This document shows positions 33,098-46,166 of a DNA stretch of 64,000 bases, piece after piece. The stretch is taken from contig OY754470.1 in assembly GCA_963575645.1 (NCBI GenBank), forward strand, positions 23,542,501 to 23,606,500, in the 5' to 3' direction. Position 1 is the first letter of the stretch. Each line of letters starts with the position of its first letter. Made by a program: the position numbers and the translations under genes. The notes under the pieces were generated by a model that had not been told where the DNA came from, did not search any database, and was given only the letters and a program-made list of their open reading frames with translations. Source of the stretch: Xanthostigma xanthostigma. Lineage: Eukaryota; Arthropoda; Insecta; Raphidioptera; Raphidiidae.

Positions 33098-33535
33098 GTT
33101 ACAAATTTTTCGATGCGAGCGTTTGTGGTGAGCACTAGGGGAAACTTCAAACTGTAATTTTCCGTATGTCAGTGAGCAATGTTTAATAAAAGTGAAAATA
33201 GTTATAAATTTATGAAGTTTTTTAATTATTACAAAGAAAACAAGAAAACTAAGCGATCTGGAAATGCTCGTTGTGTTTCGGGCTGTTGCGCTGATGGCGA
33301 TTTAAGTAAAATAAGGACGCATTGGCGCCCTAATTTGACGTTCCGCTGTCAGTGTAAACAAATTAACATCAGTTTTCCTTATTACATTTTTTGACACACC
33401 ATGGTCAACTAAAATTTTTGACTTATCACCTTAGAAACATGTCGCGATTTCCATAAAAAGGGAGTTCAATAACTCTTTATTACCCTCTAGCGGCGCTAGT
33501 AGGTTTCGTGCACACAGCCTATAGACGGAATCCGG
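33098..33535 (+). repeat. Repeat R3 with THAP-like N-terminal motif, copy 1
   Basis: About 440 bp match 38273-38775. A short frame reads KKTKRSGNARCVSGCCADG followed by NLSKI-like residues, and the other copy has a start codon and CCVPGC. C-x-x-x-x-C preceded by hydrophilic residues resembles the beginning of a THAP zinc finger, as found in P-element-type transposases and host THAP proteins. The remaining THAP residues (second cysteine, histidine, AVPTIF-like end) are not present. It may be the first exon of a transposase pseudogene or a coincidence. Confidence 0.4.
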
Positions 33536-33540
33536 ACCCA

Positions 33541-34547
33541 TTAAAAGTATAGGGGAATAAAAATGTGAAAGGTGGTAAAAAAATGGAAAGTGGACTGGCT
33601 TGGGGAGGGTGCATTTTGTTCAAAAATTTCTGCCGCTGGTATTTCCCGGTCATTTGGCTCTAAAATAACCTAAAAACGAATCGGCATAATGTTTTTAAAT
33701 TTTAACCATCTTTTCTAACTATTGTACCTTATAATATAAATAACTACATATTATATACAATAAGTATTATATGCAATGATTTTATGCAGGACACAGCTGA
33801 TATACAGTACCGTGTTTCGATGCTTTGCCGCTCCACGAACCGTACTATAATGATGGGTCACTCTTTGAATTTTACTCACAGACTATAGACATGTAATATT
33901 TTTTTCCCTCCTTTGTTTTTTTTTTTTTTTTTTTTTGAGAGAAACAACTCACTTTTTGTTAGCATTTTTGTTTCAAGTTGTTTTAATAAAATACAAACTT
34001 TTTTCTTCATAACCGCGAAAATCTACAATTGTGATATTATTATGTTAGGTACCTATTATTTTTCCTTAAATCTTTTTTTGTATTTATTTTTCTGTTTCTT
34101 GAAAAAAAAACAAACACTAATAAAAAAGTTATGTTGAAAATGTCCGCCATTGTTCATTTTTGTTTTTAATTTAGACCTATCATAATGTAGTGGAGAAAAT
34201 AACACACGCTATAATAATATGTCTACACTACACAAAGTCTTTAGTGTGCAAGATTTGTTTTCCTATAAACTTGCCAACTTTTTGGATCTCATTTTTTTTA
34301 AACGACTTTGTATTTCTGTCCGTCGATATCTTCACCGGTTGTGAATCGATTTAGATGATTGTTTTTTTATTCGATTTATTTATGTCTCAAGGCTGGTCTC
34401 ATAAATTTTAGCAAAATTGGTTCAGCAAACTTTTAAGAAAATTAACAAAGATCAAAGAAATAGTGCAAAAGTTGTAGTTGTCGGCGTAAACGTTAAAAAT
34501 AAAAACCTTTAAAAAAAATTGAAATTCCTTCAAAAAAGGGTCTCTAA
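33541..34547. other. No gene recognised
   Basis: Contains a poly-T run at 33919-33937. Short phenylalanine-rich frames result from T-runs. Confidence 0.35.
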
Positions 34548-34558
34548 AAAGCGTGAAC

Positions 34559-35143
34559 TAACAAAGTTTTGAGGTCGGTGCCAATAGGTCATATGCATAA
34601 AACTCCAAATTGGTTAAAATTTTTATTTCGAAATATATTTTAGTTCTTGATCATAACGTAATGGTTATTTTATTAATCTAATCACTGAAAAAAATACAAA
34701 TAATAAAAAAGAAATGTAGAAAATAAGCGCTACTTTCGAATTTTCAAAACGCATCGTGACGTCAGAGTATATATCAACAACAGTTTTCATGACGACTGTG
34801 TCGTCTCACAGTAAGATTATGTCAGTATTTAGAGAAAACAACAAATAAACTTCATTTAGAACATTGACAAATTGACATCAAGGTTGACATGCATCGTATA
34901 TCATGACGTCACATAAGCCCGCGAACATGGCCGATTGTTTAAACTGTCTATTTTTGAATGAGGAATTTATTATTTTTTTTCTTATGATAATATAACATTT
35001 TTAAATGATTATCAATTTTTTTCCGTATTATGGTTGACTAAATAATCTATTAAAAAAATAAAAAAAAATCATGCATATGACCTATTTAATATACCTAAGT
35101 ATATAAAACGGAATAGTAATTAAATTGGTTCCGACCTCAAAGC
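34559..35143. mobile_element. MITE with TTTGAGGTCGG ends
   Basis: The left end 'gttttgaggtcggtgccaat' continues 'aggtcatatgcat'. The right end, inverted, is 'gctttgaggtcggaaccaat', then about 30 extra bases, then 'aggtcatatgcat'. The same family occurs at 6371-6705. The interior (including 'gacgtcagagtatatatcaa') shows no coding capacity. Confidence 0.7.
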
Positions 35144-35194
35144 TTACTTATTTTACACTTAGTGACAATTTTTTGAAGGAGGTTCAATTAAAAA

Positions 35195-35285
35195 ACAAAA
35201 TTCTCGACAAACCCACTTGTTATTTGTATCCAGCTTTTGGTCCTTTATTCACATTTATGTTTTTGATGGGATTTCAATACTTATT
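35195..35285 (+). repeat. Single arm of the large foldback family
   Basis: 'cccacttgttatttgtatcc', 'ttcacatttatgtttttgat' and 'gggatttcaatac' match the right arm of the element at 27815-28310. There is no inverted partner here. Confidence 0.6.
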
Positions 35286-35289
35286 GTTG

Positions 35290-35740
35290 TTAGGTTTAAA
35301 TGTCGAAAACTAAGTTCGAGTTTTCTGTATTGTCGATAGCGCGACCTTGAGCCATACGCAAACGGGAAGAGCTTACTACTGTATTTTATCAACACGTATG
35401 TACATATTGTAGCGACCGTATATGTAGGTAGGCATGTGTTATACGGGCAATATAATATTGACTATAGTCTCAGCGGAGAATCGGCAAGATTACGTGTGTT
35501 TATATTTGATATTACACAGGGAGTTTATATAGACATATTATGTCGGCGGTGGCTGTGTGTCTGAGGGTACGCACATGGAATTAGATTGCAAGGTCTGCAT
35601 GCAGCAGCCTAGCTAATGTATATGATTCGTTACAGTGTTGTATCGGTATACTGCACAACAGCGATTTCCAATGTCGGGGGCGCGCAAGATTCACCAGGAG
35701 AGCGCAGATTAATTACAAATATGGTCGTTATAAAAAAATA
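35290..35740. other. No gene recognised
   Basis: A stretch of moderate base composition without recognisable ORF or repeat boundaries. Confidence 0.3.
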
Positions 35741-35744
35741 GAAT

Positions 35745-36000
35745 AGTTACTTCTTAACACACTAGTTTTATTGCGGATGTACATTTTAGGAGCTATGATC
35801 TCATCTTCAGCAAACACTAAACTGGGTTTAGTGTTTGCTGAAGATGAGAGCAAACACTAAACTGAGTTTAGTGTTTGCTGAAGATGAGAGCATAGCTCCC
35901 GAAATGTACATTGTACATCCAATAATAAAACTGTTGTGGTAAAAAGTAACTCTTCTATTTTTTTATTTTTGTTTCAACCACAGTGCTCTTAATATTTGTA
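35745..36000. repeat. Foldback MITE, 'gttttattagcggatgtaca' family, copy 2
   Basis: Inverted arms run from 'gttacttcttaacacactag' on the left to 'ctgttgtggtaaaaagtaac' on the right. The centre holds three alternating copies of 'agtgtttgctgaagatgaga' and its inverse, so it is a palindrome of palindromes. The right flank 'tttcaaccacagtgctctta' is shared with the copy at 8555-8790. Confidence 0.75.
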
Positions 36001-36720
36001 AATATCGTCGTTGTTCTGATAAAATCATGGTTTTAAGAATAAGGGCTCAAACACAAATACCAAATAATGGACATTTTATATCAAAACTGATTTTCCTGCT
36101 CGATTAATAATGTAAAACGAAATAAGAGTGACTCTATCTTCATAAAAACCACGATTTAACGAATTAAGTGAGAAGAAGCAAGCCCGTACTTCACATTAAG
36201 CTGGTTTAAGTCGATAATAATTTATTATCAAATATTTGACAATAATTTATGCTCGTGTAAAACAGAGAAAATATTTGTTTTTAATAAATTATTGTCAATT
36301 TATTATTATTATTTCTATTTTAACACACATAACTTATCTACTGTCTAATACCAGCTTTAAAATATTAATAAATATTGTTGTACAGTTTTCGTGATTTATG
36401 TTATCACCATTGAAATTATTTTTTCAGTAAAGACATTATTTACAAATTATTTATAATTTTTTTTTCAATGTACATCACTTTGTTACCACTGACCTTGATG
36501 CACGTTTCGCACCTACACTCCCACCATATGTACCCGTACTTCCACCATATGTACTCGTACTTCCACCATCACATTTACCAAATTACAATAAGCTACATTT
36601 TAGTTGTTTTTTTTTTTTTTTTTTTTATTAATTACTCGCCTCTCGCGGAAATTATTTGAAACGGATGTCAGTTTAAGAATTATACAGGGTGACCGGTAAT
36701 TGTTCGTATACATCTCGGGA
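36001..36720. other. No gene recognised
   Basis: Contains a short imperfect palindrome of 'aataatttattatcaaatat' type around 36210-36300, and a poly-T run at 36607-36626. The ORF at 36468-36659 reads through triplet-like 'caccatatgtac' repeats. Confidence 0.35.
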
Positions 36721-37045
36721 CAAGAAACTATGACTGATTTGAAATGATTTAATCTCTATCACTTGGGGATCAGAATTGCGTCATTTTAGAGAAAATTTAC
36801 TTTGGTTTTCTTTTTACAAATATACGAATTTTAGAAGTAAAAATTAAAAAAAAATATTCTCACTTTTTGGCCTGAATTATTCCAATTAAAAACCACGAAA
36901 TTACTGTTAGGTTTCATGATGTGTATAAAACTTAAAAAATAAAAAATAAAATAACTTTCATTATCATAAAAAAATGACGCATTTCCGACCTCCAAGTGAT
37001 AAGGAGAAATAATTATTCAAAATTAGTCATAGTTTCTTCTCTTCA
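36720..37045. mobile_element. Foldback MITE, about 70-bp arms
   Basis: The left arm has 'agaaactatgactgattt', 'tatcacttgggga' and 'ttgcgtcatttt'. The right arm is the inverse: 'aaaatgacgcatttccgacc', 'tccaagtgataagg' and 'ttagtcatagtttctt'. 'acagggtgaccgg' lies just outside the left arm. No coding capacity. Confidence 0.7.
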
Positions 37046-37109
37046 TGATTAAGCATGCCATTGATGAAGATTTGCCGCAATAAATGCGCTTTGTATGGAT
37101 TGTTATAGA

Positions 37110-37172
37110 CATTTCGGATTATAAGGGGTACCGGATTAGACAGGGGCCGTATTACCGCGGGTCAACTGTATT
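37110..37172 (-). mobile_element. pogo/Tigger-like terminus
   Basis: On the minus strand 'tacagttgacccgcggtaat', continuing 'acggcccctgtctaatccgg', has the TACAGTTGACCC start of Tigger/pogo elements of the Tc1/mariner superfamily. Only one end is present. Confidence 0.55.
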
Positions 37173-38045
37173 AAATTTTCTAAAACTGATCATTTCAATT
37201 GCTTAATCTGTTATTAAAAAGAAAAGCAATAAGTAATAATCATTATAGAAACAAAACAAGCGTAGATAAGATAGAAATACAAAAATAACGGAATATTGTG
37301 TTTTTATCAGTATTAAACAGATTTTATGAAATGCGAGAATTGGAGAATAGTATATTAAAAAATCATATATGCCAAGTAGAACTTCTTAAAAGTTTTGAAT
37401 AAACGTTAGACTAAACTTTCTTCTCTCTAGTATGTATATACATCGCGTCAAATAACAATATTTTTTATGATTTCGTAGTGAAAATATTTTAAAATTCACT
37501 TGAAAATGCAAAAGCGATGACATTAAAAAGTTTTTTAAATTAATATTAATCAAATAATTGAACAAATATATAATTAATTACAAGCTGAAACGTGATAGTA
37601 CTTCCAATTCTCTTATTAAGAAATAATATTGATAATAATTAATACGTTCTTTTATATATTTTTTTTATGAACTATACTATTTTTTTAAAATATCACTAAC
37701 TGTTATGCGGTTTAAGTAAAAAATTGCACTCTCCCTCTCAAATTAATCTTCTGGTTACGATTCAAGATATTTCTACTTTTAAAAACTGATAAAATTTAAT
37801 AATAAATATTACTAAATCTTAAAAAATAAATTCTAATAAATGTCACTATAATGGGATTACACTGTGACTCTAACTACATATTGTTGTCACAGCCTTACGT
37901 TACGTTCATACGTATTATTGTTGGTCTGATCAAAAACTTTCTTAAGTCTATACTATCTACCAAAGATTGCCTTTAATTTTTTTAAATAATATATTGAGTT
38001 ATTAACTTTCAGAGACATTTGTACCTATAATTACCAAATCATTCT
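37173..38045. other. No gene recognised
   Basis: AT-rich, no supported feature. Confidence 0.35.
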
Positions 38046-38049
38046 TAAA

Positions 38050-38256
38050 ACCCGGTCCGGTTTCGCTCGAATTTGTAAATGACCACCCGTTTTTCGTTGA
38101 AATACGTTGCAAAAGCGCTTTTATTTTAATCCTGAAGGTCCATTCTAAATATATATTGGTGAAGAATTTTTTAAAAATCGGATGAGTAGTTTCGGAGATT
38201 ACCTCCTACATCCAAACTTACAAAACTTTACCTCTTTATAATATTAGTAAATTAGT
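38050..38256 (+). mobile_element. RTE-like 3' fragment
   Basis: 'cccggtccggtttcgctcga', 'aaaagcgcttttattttaat', 'aaaaatcggatgagtagttt' and the end 'tataatattagtaaattagt' form a typical RTE or RTE-dependent SINE 3' region. No ORF. Confidence 0.6.
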
Positions 38257-38272
38257 ATGAGCTATGTACAAG

Positions 38273-38775
38273 AATTCGGAGTTACAAATTTTTCGATGCG
38301 AGCGTTTGTGGTGAGCACTAGGGGAAACTTCAAACTCAAACTTTCCGTATGTAATATGTATATAATTTTATGAAGTTTTTTAATTACAAAGAAAACATGG
38401 GCAAAACTAAGCGATCTGGAAATGCTTGTTGTGTTCCGGGCTGTTGCGCTGATGGCAATTTAAGTAAAATAAAGACCATTGGCGCCATAATTTGACGTTC
38501 CGCTGTCAGTGTAAACAAATTAATTATTTATATACTGCAGTAAATGATAAATAAATAATTCTCACATACCATTTATGTTATGCTATTTATATAACTGTTT
38601 ACAATCTGAATTTTATCAGTTTTCCTTATTACATTTTTTTATACATAATTACCAACTAAAGTTTTTGATTTATCATCATAAAATCATGTCGCGATTTCCA
38701 TAAAAAGTGAGTTCAATAATTCTCTATTACCCACTAGCGGTGCTAGTAGGCTTCGCGCACCCAGCTTATATATAT
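38273..38775 (+). repeat. Repeat R3 with THAP-like N-terminal motif, copy 2
   Basis: Matches 33098-33535. Here ATG at 38398 opens MGKTKRSGNACCVPGCCADG and then NLSKIKTIGAII before a stop. An insertion of about 90 bp after 38520 separates it from the other copy. Both copies end in a shared 'ctagcggtgctagtagg' type segment. Confidence 0.45.
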
Positions 38776-38779
38776 TTAG

Positions 38780-40170
38780 AAAAAAATCAGCATGGCGTCA
38801 GTTCGATTTTGACAAGTCATAGTTCTATGACAGGACTAGTCTCGTGTGTAAACTACACTACTCTAGTTCTAGCCTTCTTCTTAATAACATAGTGTTAGTT
38901 CAATGAAATAATATATACGCATGGGATTCTCCGTCATATTGGTTATGGGAGCAGCTAATAAAATGTACTTGGTTTGATCCAACAATGTAATTAAATCAAC
39001 GAGACGTGTGTGACGTCACAAACGGATTACCCACTGCAGCAACGTTTAATTACTTTTTGTTTTTCTTGCAGCATATCCCTATACCCGATAATATTTAGAT
39101 GTTATCAATCATAATTTATCATTATTATAAGACTATGCAGCTTAAACGCAGAATCTACCAGGTTCCCTCTTTTCGCAAAAACTAACGCAAGAACATTAAG
39201 GTCGCTTCACACGAGACTGGTTTTGACACCGGAATCACTGCTGGGACTTGTTCTGGCTGGCGCGCTGGCTGCGAGGACAGAAATGACGTCACTAGGGGCT
39301 TACCCGCAAAATGAATTTCAAAATTAAAACCGGAGCTATTTTTCGAGCTTGTCTTGAACAAGAACCAATCAAGAAACAGTATTTTGTCACGTGGGCGATA
39401 TGGGTAAACACCACAAACAAAAATGGCGTCATAGTCCGTGTTCTGTTCAGCATATATTTAATAACTTCTACATTGCTAGTGGCCGTAAGTGGAAGCGTGG
39501 CCCATGAAGTGAGACAGCAAGTGACTGTTTTCTATCTCTTTCTTCTTACTTGACCCGTTGTGCGTATAAGTGTCAAGCAATTAGTAAGTGGAATAGACCA
39601 AGCCATCTCCCATTTACAGCTTAGTTCCATATGTATGAGACTCAGAGTAGGTATAATAAGTGAGACAGACGTATATATTATATACGTCTGCACCATAGTG
39701 TTTAAGTCTTTCTCCCGATCTTTGCTAGCAATATAGAGGCTATTTAATATATGCTGTTCAGAGATAATAAACGTCTACTTTTGTTAATATTCGAACTGTC
39801 ACTGCGCGCGCATCAAAATTATCTACAAACCCAGATTCAAAACACACATCGTGTGAAGCGAGCACATAAAAGCTAGCACGAAACAAACTTAAGTAAATTA
39901 GCGACAAAATTGTCGGAAGAATTTGACACAGCGACTCGAGTTTTTTGAAGTGAAACTTCTTAGCTCGCGACGACGCAGAATTTTCTGTCACATAAGTTAA
40001 TGACGAAAGTGACTTCACGCATATGCTTAAAAAAACGTGTGAGCCTCGCTCACATAAGCTCACGGAAGAAGTGAAACATCTTTCGTTTCATTGATGCGTT
40101 ATCCATTTTGCGTTACCAATGTATCTCTTGTACTTCCTCGCCATTGAATTATTTTCCCTTTAATTTAATC
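38780..40170. other. No gene recognised
   Basis: Contains a short palindrome, 'cagacgtatata' with its inverse, at about 39667-39691. 'gcttcacacgag' at 39206 and 'tcgtgtgaagcg' at 39849 are inverted and might be ends of an old element, but matching is too short to support. The 80-residue frame at 39311 shows no family features. Confidence 0.3.
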
Positions 40171-40177
40171 ACCAAGG

Positions 40178-40962
40178 TTTCTCTTTAGGGATTGCAATCC
40201 CGCAGCTCATTCAATCCCGCGAGATTGAAATGCGGGATTACTCAATCCCGCGCGGGATCACGCAGGATTTCGCATCTTTGAAATTATGTTATAAAATCAA
40301 ATTGAAACTACAGATTTTTGTGTAAAAATCAACTTTTATTAAACATTTCTTACATTAAGCAACAGAAACTATTTCTTTTCTACTAATTAAGTACCTATAA
40401 GTAATTTTATCTGTTTTCTTAGATTCAGCTTAAATGTTTGGCATAGTTTAATAGTTTTGTTTAATTTTACCCTTACTCCTAACAATAGTTTTATATTTTT
40501 AATTCAGTTTTATTCATATAATGACTAATAATCAAATAACAATTTTCTCTTAGATGCTATTATACTATGATATCAACCTATGGTGATAACTTTTGAAAAT
40601 ACGCTCTTAAGAAGCAAATGGCATTTATTGTATCATCTCCGAGCCTGCTTCTGAGTGAACTGCAAATATATCCTGATGCTGAAAATGCTCTCTCGGCTTC
40701 TACGTTAGTAGGCTGAACCGTCAGGATATATTCATAGGCGAGCGTCAGGTACTCTCCTCTGATACCATCGGACTCAAAGAATGTCATTTCTTTTTTCAAA
40801 ATTTTCTCAAAGTCCTTTTGATTGTTGTCTGACTTTTTTTTAAACATTTCTTTTTCTTGTTGAAACTGTTTAATTTGCGGTATCCGCCAGATTAATAACA
40901 GCAGCGGGATCCCGCCGGAATGCGTGATCCCGTTTTGCGGGATTGCAATCCCTATTTCTCTT
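40178..40962 (-). mobile_element. hAT transposon relic (TAGGGATTGCAATCCC ends), perfect 8-bp duplication
   Basis: The element (40186-40954, 769 bp) is flanked by TTTCTCTT at 40178-40185 and 40955-40962. Its ends TAGGGATTGCAATCCCGC are inverted. 'aatcccgcg' and 'gcgggatt' motifs are repeated in the subterminal zones. The design parallels the element at 13384-14510, and both keep only the C-terminal transposase part. Confidence 0.93.
40578..40847 (-). pseudogene. hAT transposase C-terminal fragment (hATC dimerisation domain)
   Basis: This frame of 89 residues contains FESDGIRGEYLTLAYEYIL, then VQPTNVEAERAFSASGYI and SRLGDDTINAICFLRAYF, the hAT dimerisation signature. It is closely related in pattern to the fragment at 13769-14332. 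The BED finger, the DDE/RNase-H core and most of the linker are missing, so it has no catalytic capacity. It lies between the terminal inverted repeats of its element and is the remnant of the transposase gene after internal deletion. Confidence 0.9.
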
Positions 40963-41231
40963 ATAGTTCTCCATCGTTGAAAATTAACATAACAGAAAAT
41001 TTCAAACAGATATATCGCTAAAGAAGTTTTAATTTAAACACTATTGAAACGTGAAAAGTGAGACGAGAAGCTTTATATTTCGAAATATTTCTATAAAAAA
41101 TTCCATTTGAAGAGTTGACAAGGCGAAATCAAAAACAAGATAATTATGTTTTCTATCAAAGCAAGCATTTAAATTCCAAATAAAACAATTTACGACTTCA
41201 CAATAACGTAAAACATGTAACTTGCATATAT
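40963..41231. other. No feature recognised
   Basis: Spacer between two hAT insertions. Confidence 0.35.
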
Positions 41232-41517
41232 ATACTACGCAGTGGCGGCTCGTGAACATTTAAAATGGGTGTTATGCAGGGTCACCAGGAGGTACTTCCT
41301 AACACTGTTGGTAACAAACTACAGTATACTCTGTAACCCTCGTCACTACTGCCATAAGCCGAAGCCGTAATAGCATGTATGTGAATGTACTAGTGATGTG
41401 CCGGATATCCGTATCCGCGGATATCCGAGGGAGAAGAAAGATCCGTATCCTTATCCGTTAGTTTTTGGCGGATCTTTTACGGATCTTTTACCTTATTAAT
41501 TTTCAATTCATAGATGA

Positions 41518-43305
<1,788 letters not shown>

Positions 43306-43460
43306 ATAGGTGATTAGGTAATAATGAAAATCTGTTAATTTCCATTCAGATTATTTTTTATTTTATTAAATCGGATTTGGCACCTTTATATTGCAAACAT
43401 TTATCGTAGTGAGTACCATACTAATAGTACATAACTCAAAGGTACTAAATCAACTATCTT

Positions 43461-43585
43461 TATAATGAGATATTGCACATCGATCTTTGGAAAGAGACAA
43501 TCTGTTATGAGAGTTAACTCTTAAAGAGGTCAATAACTTTTTCCCATAACAGATAGCCTCTTTCCAAAGGTCGATGTGCAATATT
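43461..43585. repeat. Internal palindrome of hAT element B
   Basis: Arms 'atattgcacatcgatctttg' with 'gaaagag', 'atctgttatg' and the inverse set, about 45 bp each with few mismatches. The equivalent in copy 2 is at 46975-47093, so the structure belongs to the family. Confidence 0.85.
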
Positions 43586-44067
43586 TACCACCGCGTACTC
43601 TAAGAAAGTTAAGATCCGTATCCGTATCCGCGAATCTTGAAACAAAAAATTCGTATTCAGATCCGTATCCGCGGATATACATTTTTAACGATCCGGCACA
43701 TCACTAGAATGTACTACATACCGCCGAGTCAAAATCGTTCAAAGGTGTTGACTGAATGAGATAGATTCAGTGCACACGTCTAGCATATGACAGTGATAGA
43801 TTCTTATTTGTACTAATGTGCTGACGGTAAATGCAGCACAGAGCCGATCTAAGAAAGACACTATTACTTGTGGAAGAAGAATTGCACGGTGTACAGCGGG
43901 AATATCTAATGATGACGTTTCATGTACTGCTTCGGAGTGCAAAACAGCGCTTGAACGCAAGAAAGTCTGTCACACAGAACACACACGAATTTTGTGATCT
44001 TCCAATGGGCACTGGCTATTCAACTTTAGCGTTGATTGTGTTACACTATTAATGATATTACATATGA

Positions 44068-44319
44068 ATGAAGGGTACACGGGAAGAAGGCGGTTTGTCA
44101 AAAAATGTAAATTGTGCAGGAGAGCATTTTGAAGTGTTTAAGATCGTACCATTTACTTGCTGATGCATTTCTTTCAACGCTTATAACTTTTGACCTAGCG
44201 TATTCTTGTCTAAAATGAATACACCAACAGAAAGGTACGACTTTTGGCTACAAGATGGCATAAAAAAATTAATTTCAAATTTTTACTGACAAATCGCCTT
44301 CTTCCCGTCTACCCTTCAT
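44068..44319. mobile_element. Small MITE with GAAGGGTA ends inside hAT A
   Basis: The left arm 'atgaagggtacacgggaaga' followed by 'aggcg' and the right arm, inverted 'atgaagggtagacgggaaga' followed by 'aggcg', are about 30 bp each. 'tttgtca' and 'tgacaaa' continue the pairing. No clear target duplication. Confidence 0.7.
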
Positions 44320-44752
44320 ACGCAAAATATAATTTATTTTAAAATTTTGAAGTATTTAAGATTTTGGTTGATCTGCAGCTCAGCAGCGTTCATTGAGGAA
44401 CCGCCACTGCTACTACGAGATTGTTTTTACTGGGTGTATGCGCTAGTGAATGTAGTATGTATGAACACAATATATCATTTTTATTTAAAACTCGAGTGTC
44501 CAGACACAATCCCACAATTTAATCTAAATTGAGTGTAGCTAATGCATTTAATTAGTACAACATTGTTAACTAGTTTATATTCCAAATTAACCAACAATCC
44601 TATTAATAACGTCGTACACAGTATATATAGCAAGGTATACAGTCTACACTCTATTTCAGCGGTACCCAACAGAATGTCTTCTTTCAAATATAAATCTGAG
44701 CTTGTACGCCGTGGCGACCACTGGGAGTATCAATCTCAAAGTTTCCCGTTGG

Positions 44753-45167
44753 GCCGTAGCCAGGGCCGGCCTTAGTCATCTAGACGCCCCGGGCGAGTCA
44801 TGCCTTTAGCGCCCTTTTAGATATACTCTATTTTTTTTTTAATTAAATGTTTAATGGTGTTTCGACATCCCACCAAGTACATTGTATACAAAAAAATAAT
44901 ACATATTAGTTGTGTACATCAAATATAATAAAAAAAGGAAAAAAAGCAGTATTTTTGCATCGATATTTTGAGATGAATACTCATTTTTACTCCTACGAGA
45001 TAGATCTATAAAAGTTAATACGCTGAGTCTAGTTTTCCTTTAGATAGATAAAAATAGGTAGTCAAATTAAGTGGTTAAGTTGAGCTGGCGCGCGGCGCCC
45101 TGTAGTACCTGGCGCCCTGAGCAACCGCCCCGATCGCCTACCCGCTTAAGCCGGCACTGGCCGTAGT
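44753..45167. mobile_element. hAT MITE (CAGGGCCGGCCTTAG ends), 8-bp duplication
   Basis: The element (44761-45159, 399 bp) begins CAGGGCCGGCCTTAG and ends CTTAAGCCGGCACTG. It is flanked by GCCGTAGC and GCCGTAGT (7 of 8). The ends are GC-rich ('gcgccc' motifs) and the middle is AT-rich. No transposase. Confidence 0.85.
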
Positions 45168-46166
45168 ATGATAACTACTTACGTCTAGCCCCCGCAGTCT
45201 CCCATTTTAACAACAGAAAAAAACACCGTAGCACCTTGTTGCGTTGTTGGATGAAGAGGATTTGGAAATAAAAAAAAATAGTTGTACACGATTTAAAACT
45301 TGAACTATTAATGATTTTAATTTTTTTGAAAAAAAGCAATGTTTTAAAAGAATTTTACAAAATCGACAAGACCTATTACCTAACCTAAATTACAACATTT
45401 AACATGACATGATAATAGTTTTTATAATAACTAATTTTTTAAAATTTGCTCCACTGAACTAAAAATTAATTAAAAAACAAATCATGTCAACTTTCTTCTT
45501 TTTCTCATCAATGACGCCACAACCTCCCGGTTGTCAGGAATATTCCCTATAAACATTTTTGTGGTCTACTGGTACTTCTACCTGACGTTTTGTCTACAAT
45601 AATAATTGCGATAGAGTGATGTGGTCACGGTTTCAGTTTGAATTTCGATCGCTGCCGCAATAGGCTCGTCTCACATATTTTTAGGGTTAGAAATTTAAAC
45701 ATTTTGAAGATTACTTATGGATGTAAGATCGCATTTTTTTATTTTACGCACTAGTGCAAAATGGCTCATTTTACTAACGCTATAAATACACAAAAATAAT
45801 CTATTTTATACGAGGATGGGCAAAAAATGATTATTAATTTTAATTTGTTTACGTGCTGTTTTTGGGACCGCTGTTTTACAGTTCATAGTCTGGACTGTGA
45901 TACATGGCGCTTGTGTAGGTGTACATAACGTACGGGGTATATATGCATGGCGTGCAATATCTTGATCATAGCAGTTTGCTAATGGTCAATGTAAATAACA
46001 CTACAGACTATAGATTGTATGTGATAATTAGGACCATAGCACATTGAGGCAAATGGAGAAAAAAAGAAATAAACCAATGATTTTGTTCTTGTAAAAAAAA
46101 CACTCGGCGTAGTGGAAAACCGTGTCGTGTATTTGTTAATAGATGCATTAATACGGAATATACTGT
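45168..46166. other. No gene recognised
   Basis: AT-rich DNA with no supported feature. Short ORFs only. Confidence 0.35.

Noticed and set aside
39311-39553. 80-residue ORF with a hydrophobic stretch
   Set aside because: No signal peptide at the start, no family features, and no supporting splice sites.
39206-39861. Possible element with GCTTCACACGA inverted ends
   Set aside because: Only about 11 bp match and no target duplication was seen.
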